From Clostridia bacterium (lineage in GTDB: Bacteria; Bacillota; DAOUPZ01): a DNA stretch of 64,000 nt. The notes beneath the pieces were generated by a model, which worked only from the letters and a program-made list of their open reading frames with translations, ran no database searches and was not told the DNA's origin. Both the position numbers and the translations under genes were made by a program. Positions 36,023 to 45,088 of this stretch are shown piece after piece (within the stretch, counting starts at the first letter, position 1; every line of letters starts with the position of its first letter). The stretch lies in NCBI GenBank assembly GCA_030625885.1, contig DAOUPZ010000021.1, positions 1-64,000 of the forward strand, given 5' to 3'.

Positions 36023-36787
36023 CTATTGTTTAGGAAACCGATAATGCCTGACAATATTCGAAATATTTTCATGCCAGTACAATAATGCATCCTGCTCTGT
36101 GGTATGAGGCCCGCCGTTATGAACCATATAGGGTACACCATCGCTTCTTCTTACATCAGATACAATAGCAACATGATTGACAGGCGCCCCAAATACCACG
36201 ATATCGCCACCCTGCCATTCTTTTAAATTGTCACTATCATTAGGAATAATATCAGTGGTTAATGATGTGGCATACTTATCAAAAAATGAAATTAAATTAG
36301 GCACACGGCGAAAATCAATATTAGGGTCTGGTTTACCATCTACCCGTGGATAATCTCCCGTATGCACCTTAATATCTTTATCTATCATATCCTTCAGATT
36401 ATAGCCGCCATTTTTTAATGAACGCCAGATCACATCTGTACACACCCCTTCATCATCAGGAGGATATCCACCTGAATAATAAGCGCTATGATAACGGGGT
36501 TTATTTACAGCGCCTTTTCTCGCTCCCTCTAAAATATCGTCTAAATCTTTGATACCATCCTCATCTTGATCGTGATCAACTTCTACTTTAGGAATATCCA
36601 GATGACATTGATTAACATCACTTTCCTCTATCCCCTCTAATTCATGATTTAAACGATCATCTGTTAGTTCGTTCCATAAATTCCTGATATACAACGAGCC
36701 AATATATATTTTATCCTTATGATAATATAACCCCCAATAGGTACAAGCCAAAATTAAGATACTCAATAATGCTATCTTTTTATGCAT
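36023..36787 (-). CDS. DUF1287 protein, NlpC/P60-like fold, membrane-anchored
   Basis: A 254-residue protein. It has an N-terminal membrane helix (about 5-21). Residues 80-254 fit DUF1287, with GVCTDVIWRSLKNGGY carrying the candidate catalytic Cys, then WQGGDIVVFGAPVNHVAIVSD with the candidate His. This family is thought to be cysteine-peptidase-like. It follows the polysaccharide deacetylase gene by 18 bases, so both may act on the cell wall. AAGGGGGATGTGTT precedes the ATG. Activity is inferred only. Confidence 0.85.
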   Translation of the reverse strand: MHKKIALLSILILACTYWGLYYHKDKIYIGSLYIRNLWNELTDDRLNHELEGIEESDVNQCHLDIPKVEVDHDQDEDGIKDLDDILEGARKGAVNKPRYHSAYYSGGYPPDDEGVCTDVIWRSLKNGGYNLKDMIDKDIKVHTGDYPRVDGKPDPNIDFRRVPNLISFFDKYATSLTTDIIPNDSDNLKEWQGGDIVVFGAPVNHVAIVSDVRRSDGVPYMVHNGGPHTTEQDALLYWHENISNIVRHYRFPKQ

Positions 36788-36805
36788 AACACATCCCCCT
36801 TATAA

Positions 36806-37888
36806 TCATTCATATACATATAACGCCTTATCCCCTAATTTTTCACTATTGATCATTTCCTCATAGCCTTTAGGAACCGAAATACGCTTTGGATTCCCAT
36901 CGGAAATATACCGGCGTTCCGGATGCAGTTCATATTGTTTAAAATACCACCATAAGTCCATCGTATTTCCTTCCGTCCCACAAACGCGAGGTACGTTTAA
37001 TGGTTGAAAATCTTTATGTATTGGCGAAACAAAATAAGGTTTTCTAGGTGCCTCCCTGAGGATCACTCTATGCTGATAAGGCTTTCCATTATATACACCT
37101 TTTTCAACCACGCCTCTTAACCCTTCATGAGGTCGAACACCAAAAGGATATGCAAAATAAACCAGCGATGTTTCCGTAAAAACATCTTGAACCATCTCAT
37201 TGACTTTGCCAATTTCTTCTTCAATCTTCTCCTCTCTCAATTTATCCAACCGAGCATGAGAATAGGTATGATTACCAATTTCATAACCATTTTGCAACAA
37301 ATATTCTAATCTTTGTTTTAACGTCCCTAGCCCTCTACCATTTTTTATAATATCATATTTAAACGGATTGGCATTAATAAAAAATGTTGCGGCCTTACCA
37401 AAGTCGGGGTGCACTTTTGCAAATTGATTCATAATGTCTACCAGACAATCTTGTTCCGGCTTCAATTCACCATCTTCTTCTATCAATGAAAAGGTTGTAC
37501 TCAGTCCATCATCAAACGTTAATACAATGGGTGTATATCCCGGAGCAATGTCTATACTGTTATTCATATAATCTTTCATAGTAACAGGGCAATAGCCATG
37601 CTCATACATGTATTGTAAATCTTTCTTAAACCCTTCTGCGGTTCGCTGATAGATACTCGAAGCATTACTTTTTGCCAGTCCATGATACATTACAACCAGT
37701 ATTTCACCTGCTTCGTTAGGCTGCACTTTTTGATAATCAATTTCCTCTAGTTGGGCTGTTAACCCTTGCTCTGTTTCGTTATTTTGTTCTTGTTGTCCAT
37801 ATTGCATGGCTTGTTTAGAAGCACATCCCGTTATAAGAAGTATACCTAACAACATCATTGGGATAACCTGTAATCTTAGAGTCTTCAT
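36806..37888 (-). CDS. Polysaccharide deacetylase lipoprotein
   Basis: A 360-residue lipoprotein: signal and lipobox (LLITGC, Cys near 22). The NodB-homology domain covers about 70-300, with VLTFDDGLSTTF (catalytic Asp and metal Asp), HTYSHARL (metal His pair) and VYFAYPFG. It would remove acetyl groups from a cell-wall or exopolysaccharide. ATG 37888 is preferred to TTG 37891, both behind AAAGGATG. It is the first gene of a pair with the DUF1287 gene. Confidence 0.92.
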   Translation of the reverse strand: MKTLRLQVIPMMLLGILLITGCASKQAMQYGQQEQNNETEQGLTAQLEEIDYQKVQPNEAGEILVVMYHGLAKSNASSIYQRTAEGFKKDLQYMYEHGYCPVTMKDYMNNSIDIAPGYTPIVLTFDDGLSTTFSLIEEDGELKPEQDCLVDIMNQFAKVHPDFGKAATFFINANPFKYDIIKNGRGLGTLKQRLEYLLQNGYEIGNHTYSHARLDKLREEKIEEEIGKVNEMVQDVFTETSLVYFAYPFGVRPHEGLRGVVEKGVYNGKPYQHRVILREAPRKPYFVSPIHKDFQPLNVPRVCGTEGNTMDLWWYFKQYELHPERRYISDGNPKRISVPKGYEEMINSEKLGDKALYVYE

Positions 37889-38229
37889 CAAACGACATCC
37901 TTTCTAAGCAATCTTGAAATATATTAGCTGCTTTTAAAATAAGTTTATCAAACATTACACGATAGAGCATTACAAAATAGTTACAAAATAACATAATAAA
38001 TGGTAATCATTCATTAGGAAAAAACCAATCCCTTTGGTCGCTGAAAGTAGAAAGTGAGCCTGGGCTGAAGACTCAAGGCAAAAGATAAAAGATGCTAACT
38101 TTTTAGATTAGCATCTTTTATCACTACTTTTTAAATAAATACGGATACATCGTTGCTTTATTCATGAATCACAATCTGATTTGCCCTCGCTTGTGACGGA
38201 TAAGATTCATTAACAAATGAAAAATAGGC
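37889..38229. other. Intergenic region with hairpin and repeat remnant
   Basis: No gene is seen. A hairpin (AAAAGATGCTAA and complement, 38087-38119, nine-base loop) lies about 110-140 bases after the stop at 38230 and may end that transcript. The stretch 38060-38090 (GGCTGAAG.CTCAAGGCAAAAGATAAAAGA) resembles the complement of 33790-33820. Confidence 0.55.
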
Positions 38230-39645
38230 TTAAATTTCAATTCCTTCTTTTATATCCTCATATTTACCCCCTAAAATTTCAGTCGTTACATTAATGGTAA
38301 TATATATTTTATCATATTCATTTTCGCTAGGATTTTCATTTTCTAAATAAACAATCATCCCGTCTTTTCCATATTCAATGCTTTTAATCATTCCTTTTTG
38401 AGAAATAAATGCTTTTTGCTGATCTTTTATCCAAATATTGCGAATCATATTATCCCAATCTACTTTATACCCCAAAGATTCAGAAATAAATCTTATCGGA
38501 ACCAATGTCCTGCTTTCTACTATTTTAGCAGGTACATCAATAGTAACTTCGTTCCCATTGACTACTGCTGTACAGCTTCCAATTTCAAAGCTTATCCGGG
38601 TCTCATTTTTAATTGCCGTAACGGTCTTTGTAACATCATCCCACGTAACCTCTGTTCCTAAAGCTTCAAATATTGCTCTGAATGGAACCAATGTTCTTCC
38701 CTTTTCAATAATCGGTTTTACATCCATTTGTACCGCGTTATGGTTTACAAATACATTGATATCTTTTTTATTTGTTATTGGTTCTACCTTTTCAAATTTA
38801 TAATCCGTATTAAGTTCCAGTAACGTATAGGGATATGTGATGACTTGAGCTACCATTTGGTCTCGCTCAGGTGATTGAACTTCTGAATCCACATATAATA
38901 CCTTTTTGTTATATGGATCATCATATGAAAACAGTTCATTGACAATGATAGAATATCCAGCGGTGCTACATTCCCCTGCAGCAATTAAAACATAATCTTT
39001 GTCATCTACGTTTTTATAATAAATCCCCTTCGTACTATAATGGTTTCGTACCCACCCACTTAATACAACATGATTGGAGATATCATCACTTACTTTTTTA
39101 TAATTCGTAATGCCAATTTTATCTGGATCATGATCAACATCATGCTTTATTTCCGTATCTTCTGGGATAACCGTTATTGAATATTGATGGGTTTCCAGCG
39201 TTACTTCTGCACCTTCAAAGTCTCTATATAAACTAAATGTCAGGGTTGTCGTCCCTTCTTTCTTGGCCTTAAAATTCCAGTAATGAACAGATGGACCACC
39301 AATTAATTGAGGATTAATAATTTCTGAACCATCATCTAAAAAATTGATAATCCCCTGATTATCAATGGTATAATGCCATATATAACCCGTTGTTGCATTT
39401 TCCTCTAACTTCACAGCAAAGGTCTGTCCTGACCTTATATATTTTTCTTCTGTAGTGGTTACATCTATAACGGCAACCGGAAAATCTCCTGCTTCATTTG
39501 CTGCTTCTTGCATAACGTATTCGAGATCGTCATTCTTAATGTTTACATGGTCATTTGCTTTAGCGATTGAAAACATAGATGAAGAAAGAAAAAGCACCCC
39601 CATTACTAATAATAATATAATTTTTTTTGATTTTATCATTGCCAA
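38230..39645 (-). CDS. Exported chagasin-like / copper amine oxidase N-domain fusion protein
   Basis: A 471-residue secreted protein. Signal peptide at about 1-31. Residues about 60-165 fit the chagasin/I42 cysteine-protease inhibitor fold, with the NATTGYIWHY loop and GGPSVHYWNFKAKKEGTTTLTF. A middle region of no known family follows, then a copper_amine_oxidase N1-type module (about 285-400) with two repeats, each having GRTLVPFRAIFEALG or SRTLVPIRFISESLG. The latter is a common surface-attachment or stalk-like module in Clostridia. Starts TTG 39645 and ATG 39639 are both possible. Could inhibit host or self cysteine peptidases, such as the nearby DUF1287 protein; this is inference. Confidence 0.82.
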   Translation of the reverse strand: MAMIKSKKIILLLVMGVLFLSSSMFSIAKANDHVNIKNDDLEYVMQEAANEAGDFPVAVIDVTTTEEKYIRSGQTFAVKLEENATTGYIWHYTIDNQGIINFLDDGSEIINPQLIGGPSVHYWNFKAKKEGTTTLTFSLYRDFEGAEVTLETHQYSITVIPEDTEIKHDVDHDPDKIGITNYKKVSDDISNHVVLSGWVRNHYSTKGIYYKNVDDKDYVLIAAGECSTAGYSIIVNELFSYDDPYNKKVLYVDSEVQSPERDQMVAQVITYPYTLLELNTDYKFEKVEPITNKKDINVFVNHNAVQMDVKPIIEKGRTLVPFRAIFEALGTEVTWDDVTKTVTAIKNETRISFEIGSCTAVVNGNEVTIDVPAKIVESRTLVPIRFISESLGYKVDWDNMIRNIWIKDQQKAFISQKGMIKSIEYGKDGMIVYLENENPSENEYDKIYITINVTTEILGGKYEDIKEGIEI

Positions 39646-39763
39646 TCATCCTCTCAATGTATCGTGAAATTTTTTAATAGACATAACATTAATAATAACG
39701 GAAAAGTAATAAAAACGTTACCATTTGATAAAACATTCTACTAAATAGTAATATTTTCCTTTA

Positions 39764-39817
39764 AGAGAATAAAAATACCTGAAGGTTTTTTTACATCTTC
39801 AGGTATTTTTATTCTCT
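39764..39817. terminator. Terminator of the serine dehydratase operon
   Basis: A perfect 21-bp stem (AGAGAATAAAAATACCTGAAG and complement) around a 12-base loop. A and T runs flank both sides, so it can serve both strands. It ends six bases from the sdaAA stop. Confidence 0.92.
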
Positions 39818-39822
39818 TATCA

Positions 39823-40701
39823 TTAAGACTGAATCTCTTTCTTAAGTTTTTTTCCTGTTGGCGTCGCTGCTATACCGCCTTCTGCCGTTTCACGCAAGGC
39901 ACAAGGCATCGTTCTCCCTACCTCGTACATTGCATGCACCACTTCATCAAAAGGGATGATACTTTCAATGCCTGCCAGGGCCATTTCAGCAGAAATCAAT
40001 GCATTTGCCGTTCCAATCGCATTGCGTTTAGAACAAGGCGCTTCTACCAACCCTGCAACGGGATCACAAATCAGACCCATTAAATTCTTTAAGGCAATAG
40101 CTGCCCCATGAAGCGCCTGACCCGGTGTTCCCCCTTGTATCTCCACGATTGCAGCTGCAGCCATAGCGGCTGCGGAGCCAATTTCAGCCTGACATCCACC
40201 TTCTGCTCCTGATAAACAAGCATTCTTAGCAATGACAATTCCTACCGCGCTCGCCGTTAAAAGACCCTGAACCATTTGTTCGTCAGTAACTTGATGGGTT
40301 TCTTTTATACTGAATAAAACTCCTGGCAATACACCACAGGATCCGGCTGTTGGTGATGCCACAATCCTGCCCATAGAAGCATTGACTTCAAGACAACTTA
40401 AAGCAAAGCTCATTGCCCGAGCCATTGTCAATCCACAGACCGGGTTTATCCTTTCATACCTTTCCCGTAGTTTCCGTGCTTCTCCGCCAATCATTTTCCC
40501 TTGTAGCTTTTCTTGTTCTGTATTCAATCCGCTTTCAATGCTTTCTCCCATAACTTGTAAATGGTTTCGCATAACCCCAATGATTTCTGCTTTTGTTTTT
40601 CCTGATTTACTTTTTTCATATTGGAGCGCAACATCATATATGTGCATATCGTATTGCTGACAAATTTCTAGCAGATCCTGTCCCGTCATTAATTGCATCA
40701 T
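39823..40701 (-). CDS. sdaAA: L-serine dehydratase, iron-sulfur type, alpha subunit
   Basis: A 292-residue catalytic subunit that turns L-serine into pyruvate and ammonia using a [4Fe-4S] cluster. Family cysteines and glycine loops are visible: SPTAGSCGVLPG, AKNACLSGAEGGCQAEIG and LICDPVAGLVEAPCSKRNA. It follows the beta subunit gene by 35 bases, with AAAGGAG ahead of its ATG. Full length. Serine breakdown feeds fermentation in many Clostridia. Confidence 0.95.
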   Translation of the reverse strand: MMQLMTGQDLLEICQQYDMHIYDVALQYEKSKSGKTKAEIIGVMRNHLQVMGESIESGLNTEQEKLQGKMIGGEARKLRERYERINPVCGLTMARAMSFALSCLEVNASMGRIVASPTAGSCGVLPGVLFSIKETHQVTDEQMVQGLLTASAVGIVIAKNACLSGAEGGCQAEIGSAAAMAAAAIVEIQGGTPGQALHGAAIALKNLMGLICDPVAGLVEAPCSKRNAIGTANALISAEMALAGIESIIPFDEVVHAMYEVGRTMPCALRETAEGGIAATPTGKKLKKEIQS

Positions 40702-40736
40702 TTAGATACTCCTTTCATTAAATCACTTTCAATTTC

Positions 40737-41405
40737 TTAGATGGGTTCAAGTACCATCGCATTTAGAATATATTCATTCGCTGTCATTTCCTTAACCGCC
40801 ATATCCTGAATCGTTTCATCCGTTTCTACTATGAGTACAGCTTTCGAAGCCTTGGCCTCCCGAAACAATTTCATAAAAGCAATATTCACTTCGTATTTTG
40901 CAAGAACGGCTGTAATATTGGCTACAACACCCGGATAATCCTCATGATAAGTAATAAGGGTTGTATACTCTCCCTCAAACGCAACGTCCATCCCATTGAT
41001 CTGGGTGATTCTCACTTTCCCGCCGCCAATAGAAGAGCCTATCACCTGCCATTCAACACCAGAAACTGTTTTCATTACAATGTTTACGGTATTAGGATGT
41101 ACTTCCCCCAAATTTTGCTGTTCAAATCCATAGACTATTTGTCTTTGTTCTGCAATCTCAAAAGCATTTCTAATTCTCTCATCATGAGGCAACATACCCA
41201 TAACACCTGCCAGTAAAGCTCGATCCGTTCCATGGCCCTGATACGTTTTGGCAAACGACCCATGCAAATAAAAAATTGCTTCCCTGATTTCTTCTCCCGC
41301 AATTTTTCTCGCCATATACCCAATCCGTGCTGCCCCTGCAGTGTGAGAACTGGAAGGGCCAATCATCACTGGCCCGATAATATCAAATATGCTATATTCT
41401 TTCAT
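40737..41405 (-). CDS. sdaAB: L-serine dehydratase, iron-sulfur type, beta subunit
   Basis: A 222-residue partner of SdaAA. The N-terminal domain has FDIIGPVMIGPSSSHTAGAARIG, which closes over the active site, and the C-terminal half is an ACT domain (about 145-222, TTLITYHEDYPGVVANITAVLAKYEVNI) thought to sense serine. ATG 41405 is chosen since AAAGGG lies eight bases upstream; the frame opens at GTG 41414. It is the first gene of the operon. Confidence 0.94.
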   Translation of the reverse strand: MKEYSIFDIIGPVMIGPSSSHTAGAARIGYMARKIAGEEIREAIFYLHGSFAKTYQGHGTDRALLAGVMGMLPHDERIRNAFEIAEQRQIVYGFEQQNLGEVHPNTVNIVMKTVSGVEWQVIGSSIGGGKVRITQINGMDVAFEGEYTTLITYHEDYPGVVANITAVLAKYEVNIAFMKLFREAKASKAVLIVETDETIQDMAVKEMTANEYILNAMVLEPI

Positions 41406-41496
41406 ACCATTCACCCTTTAGTTTTTCTATTTTTTAATAGCATCAAACAATCTAAGCTAATTTATACTAAATTTTATACACCGTTCATAATATATT

Positions 41497-41532
41497 AAAG
41501 AATCGCGGTAGCTTCTTCTCCGCGACTCTTTT
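41497..41532 (-). terminator. Terminator of the cupin regulator gene
   Basis: AAAAGAGTCGCGG and CCGCGATTCTTT pair around an eleven-base loop on the minus strand, about 50 bases after the regulator stop. One mismatch. Confidence 0.75.
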
Positions 41533-41584
41533 CATTGACTCTTTGATTATTGAATTTAATATAGTTATTTTTCTATAATCCTTA

Positions 41585-42124
41585 TTAAAAATTAGGTGGT
41601 GTACTAATCCATAGTATGAATGCTTTACCTTTACCCGCATTTGAAATATTATGATTCGCATTCGCTTTGTAATAAAAGGAATCCCCTTTTTTTGCTTTCA
41701 ACTTCCTATTTCCAATATGCACATAAATACTTCCACAAATGACATAGCCAAACTCTTCTCCCTCATGAGGATCATCTTCTTTATAACAACCACCTGGCTC
41801 CAATATTAATAAAATAGGTTCCATAGCGTTTTTTTGCGAATTGGAAACGAGCCACCTTAATTCATACTGATTTTCAGAGTCTTGTTTTATAAAGACATCA
41901 TCTTGTGTAAAAACAATCTTTTCTTCTTCTCGGTCATTGAAGAAATTCTGAAGGTTAGTACCAAGACTTTCTAAAATATCAACTAATGTTGCGATCGAAG
42001 GGGATGTTAAATTCCTTTCAACCTGAGAAATAAAACCTTTAGAAAGTTCACTTCTATTAGCTAACTCCTCTTGGGTTAAAGAATGCCTTATCCTTAATTG
42101 CTTAATCTTATTTCCAATATTCAT
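41585..42124 (-). CDS. XRE-cupin transcription regulator
   Basis: A 179-residue regulator. The helix-turn-helix XRE domain is at about 5-60 (IKQLRIRHSLTQEELANRSELSKGFISQVERN). A cupin_2 sensor domain fills about 105-175, with EPGGCYKEDDPHEGEEFGYVICG and the final HNISNAGKGKAFILWISTPP. This is the PuuR/SinR-cupin layout, often controlling amino acid or polyamine use. It lies directly upstream of the serine dehydratase operon on the same strand, separated by a terminator; control of that operon is inference. Confidence 0.92.
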   Translation of the reverse strand: MNIGNKIKQLRIRHSLTQEELANRSELSKGFISQVERNLTSPSIATLVDILESLGTNLQNFFNDREEEKIVFTQDDVFIKQDSENQYELRWLVSNSQKNAMEPILLILEPGGCYKEDDPHEGEEFGYVICGSIYVHIGNRKLKAKKGDSFYYKANANHNISNAGKGKAFILWISTPPNF

Positions 42125-42554
42125 CTCTCACACCTCATTATAATATCCCCGTATATTAAGCTCGTTGTTTAGCAATGCTAAACCTTTTACTATTTTAGTA
42201 TACTTATCCTTTAAAATATATGCAAGCGCATTTATAAATAAAATAAAAATGCGGTCAACAAAAAAAATCTATTTTTTATAAATATTTCCACATGGTACAA
42301 AAAATTATAATCATTATTTTACTAGGTTATAATAAAGATATCAATTTATAAAACAGCAAATAATATAATTAAAAAGTTCATTATTATTTAATTAAAGGAT
42401 ATTATATGATAAAATTAATAGGTGAAAAATAAGCATTCATTTAGTTAATTTGATCATTATGCCTATTAACTAAAATATATAAAGATGTGAAAGTTTATTA
42501 TTTATGGCAACTTTTAATAAATAAATATATATATATAATATGGAGGCGTGTTCT
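42125..42554. other. AT-rich divergent promoter region
   Basis: About 430 bases between the regulator (minus) and the small gene at 42555 (plus). It has a hairpin ATTTAGTTAAT/ATTAACTAAAAT at about 42438-42475 and otherwise very AT-rich sequence. No other gene is visible. Confidence 0.5.
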
Positions 42555-42755
42555 ATGAAATATGGTGACAAATATCTAGGTTATCAAAAAGAAGGTTATA
42601 AGGTGTTTTGGGGCAACACTTCAACTGGTTGGGAAATATTTTGTGAAGAAAACTTAGTAAAACAAGTTGCCTGTACCAACGAAAATAATGAAAAAATTGC
42701 GATGATTGACGCTTTAGAAATAGCCATTGACTATGTTGATTGTCAAATAACTTAA
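42555..42755 (+). CDS. Small hypothetical protein
   Basis: A 66-residue acidic protein, start MKYGDKYLGYQKEG. ATG 42555 has GGAGG eight bases upstream; the in-frame ATG at 42540 overlaps that ribosome site. It has two cysteines and a C-terminal helix (ALEIAIDYVDCQIT). I do not recognise a family. Good ribosome site, a following palindromic terminator and a long AT-rich upstream region support it as a real gene. Confidence 0.7.
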   Translation: MKYGDKYLGYQKEGYKVFWGNTSTGWEIFCEENLVKQVACTNENNEKIAMIDALEIAIDYVDCQIT

Positions 42756-42814
42756 ACCCAAACTAATGTCATTTTTATTCATTTACTGAGTCATATGTAA
42801 AAATAATTTCTAAG

Positions 42815-42864
42815 TTAATAAAAAAATGCCTAATGTTTGCAAACATTAGGCATTTTTTTATTAA
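42815..42864. terminator. Bidirectional perfect palindromic terminator
   Basis: A 50-base perfect inverted repeat with a TGCCTAATGTTTG core and A/T runs on both sides, between convergent genes (plus-strand small protein and minus-strand DHH protein). It serves both. Confidence 0.95.
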
Positions 42865-42870
42865 CTTTTT

Positions 42871-43797
42871 TTAGTTGTCTTTTAATTTTTCAATAATCTC
42901 TTTTAAAGTATCATCGGCTTGAGTATTATCAATCTGGCATGTTCCGGCATTTTTATGACCACCACCACCATACTCAAGCATTAACTCACCTATATTTACG
43001 TTAGAAGTTTTATTAAATATTGACTTTCCAACTGTAAACACGGTGTTTTGTTTTTTTAATCCCCAAATGACTTGAATAGAAATATTCGTTTCAGGATAAA
43101 GCGCATATTTAATAAACCTATTTCCTGGATACATAAGCGCTTCCTCTTTTAAATTAACAACTAAGACATTATCATAAACACTCACATTGTTCTTTATTTG
43201 CTCATTAAATTGATCCTGATATGAAAAATACAAATCAACGCGTTCTTTTACATCAGAAAGCTGCAATATTTCTTCAATTGTATGATCTTTACAGTAGTCA
43301 ATTAAATCCATCATGAGATCATAATTTGAAATTCTAAAGTTTCTAAATCTACCTAAACCTGTTCGAGCATCCATCATAAAATTTAATAGTTCCCAACCCT
43401 TAGGATTAAGAACATCCGCTTTAGTAAACTGAGCAGAATCAGATTTATCAACTGCTTCCATCATTTCTTCAGATACATTGATAAATTTTCCTTTTCCTCC
43501 AAAATGTTCATAAACCACCCTCGCAGCAGATGGTGCATCAGGATCAATAATATGATTTTCTTTTTTCCCTTTCAATCTAATTGTTTCACTTAAATGGTGA
43601 TCAAATGCTAAATGAACACCTTCAACATATGGTAAATTAGTGGTAATATCTTTATCGGTAACTTCAATAATTCCATCTTGCATATCTTTCGGATGAACAA
43701 ATTTTATATCATCTATCAAATCAAGTTCCTTCAATAATACAGCACATACTAACCCATCAAAATCACTTCTAGTAATTAAACGATATTTTATTGACAT
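42871..43797 (-). CDS. DHH-family phosphoesterase
   Basis: A 308-residue protein of the DHH/DHHA1 superfamily (exopolyphosphatase, NrnA or related). Metal-binding motifs are present: ITRSDFDGLVCA near the N-terminus, AFDHHLSE (the DHH motif) near residue 70 and GGGGHKNAGTC near the C-terminus. It should hydrolyse phosphodiester or polyphosphate bonds. ATG 43797 has AAGGAGG six bases upstream and starts at the domain; 22 codons of open frame before it are rejected. Substrate cannot be told. Confidence 0.9.
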   Translation of the reverse strand: MSIKYRLITRSDFDGLVCAVLLKELDLIDDIKFVHPKDMQDGIIEVTDKDITTNLPYVEGVHLAFDHHLSETIRLKGKKENHIIDPDAPSAARVVYEHFGGKGKFINVSEEMMEAVDKSDSAQFTKADVLNPKGWELLNFMMDARTGLGRFRNFRISNYDLMMDLIDYCKDHTIEEILQLSDVKERVDLYFSYQDQFNEQIKNNVSVYDNVLVVNLKEEALMYPGNRFIKYALYPETNISIQVIWGLKKQNTVFTVGKSIFNKTSNVNIGELMLEYGGGGHKNAGTCQIDNTQADDTLKEIIEKLKDN

Positions 43798-44037
43798 AGG
43801 GTACCTCCTTATGAAATTCTTAGTTAATGAGTAAATTATATCAATATATTGCTTTTTTATCAATAAATAATCATTTTTGCATCTATAAAGTTTTTCTGCT
43901 TAAAAAATTTTGCTTTAGGTGAACTAAAATAAAACGCTAGCCTATTCCACTTTGCAAACTAACTATATCCTTTAGATGTGTATGTACTTTCAGTGTACTC
44001 TATATGTGCTTTATATGTGCTTTTATACAAGAAAAAT

Positions 44038-44085
44038 ATAAAAGTTATAGAGAACCATTACGTAATGGTTCTCTATAACTTTTAT
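44038..44085. terminator. Perfect palindromic terminator after the EamA gene
   Basis: A 48-base perfect inverted repeat (GTTATAGAGAACCATTAC and complement, flanked by AAAA/TTTT), 20 bases after the transporter stop. No loop beyond the palindrome centre. Confidence 0.93.
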
Positions 44086-44105
44086 CTTATTATTTTTAAT
44101 ATAAT

Positions 44106-45056
44106 CTAATCCGATGAATTGCGGGTTATCCCTGGTACTAAATTAATCATTAAAATCCCCATAGATACAAATAATAACCCCACAAACATAGACAGGGTCA
44201 GTTTTTCTCCAGGAATAAACAACGTTGATAGAATGGTACCTGATACAGGTATTAAAAATTTATAAAGCGTTACTTCTCCCGCCTTATTGTACTTCAAAAG
44301 CGCATACCAAAGAGAAAATGCAGTTGCTGATAAAAATGCAGCATAGATAAAAAGAATGACCGTTAATGGGGTGAATTTCATTATAACTGCGGTCACTCTT
44401 GACCAGCCAAATAACAGTAAAAATAACGAACCTATAAACATTTGCCAAGCTGTTATTAAAAATGGATGTGATTCTTTTGAAAGCTCCTTGGCCAGCAATG
44501 TGCCCACTGCACTAACCAATCCGGAAATAATCATATAGCCCTCACCTCGAAAAGAAAATACCCATGAAAATTCTTTTCCCCAATTAACAAATAAAATACC
44601 AGCAAAACCCAAGAGCAGACCTAACCCTTTTTTATAGTTCATCCGGTCATTTCTATACAAGAAATGCGCAAAAATAACCACAAAAAAGCTTCCTATTGAA
44701 GAAAGTACCGCTCCTTTCATACCCGTTGTATAAGCCAACCCATTATAGAAAAAGTAGTATAATAGGCTGGTTTGAAATAGGCCCAGCAAAATCACCTTAA
44801 ATCCAATTTTATTTTTAATACTATGATTGATAAGTCTTACTCTTAAGAAAACCTTACAGAAAATAAAAATAAAACAAGAAGCTAACAAAAAACGCATTCC
44901 GGCAAAAACAGTTTTATCAAGTGCATTGGCGGGTATCAACTGCATTTCCGTAAAACTAATCTTTAATACGGGAAATGCACTCCCCCATAATGTACAACTG
45001 AGTACCGCAACGAGAAAAATACCTAATCTATTGGTTAATATCTTTTTATATTCCAT
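44106..45056 (-). CDS. EamA/DMT-family transporter
   Basis: A 316-residue membrane protein with ten helices in two EamA repeats (about 10-145 and 165-305). Family stretches include CTLWGSAFPVLK and GMKGAVLSSIGSFFVVIFAHFLYR. Such proteins usually export amino acids or metabolites. It is 32 bases behind hflX on the same strand and probably shares its transcript. Substrate not known. Confidence 0.9.
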   Translation of the reverse strand: MEYKKILTNRLGIFLVAVLSCTLWGSAFPVLKISFTEMQLIPANALDKTVFAGMRFLLASCFIFIFCKVFLRVRLINHSIKNKIGFKVILLGLFQTSLLYYFFYNGLAYTTGMKGAVLSSIGSFFVVIFAHFLYRNDRMNYKKGLGLLLGFAGILFVNWGKEFSWVFSFRGEGYMIISGLVSAVGTLLAKELSKESHPFLITAWQMFIGSLFLLLFGWSRVTAVIMKFTPLTVILFIYAAFLSATAFSLWYALLKYNKAGEVTLYKFLIPVSGTILSTLFIPGEKLTLSMFVGLLFVSMGILMINLVPGITRNSSD

Positions 45057-45088
45057 TAATTACGCTCCAAATGTGCCTTAATATGCGC

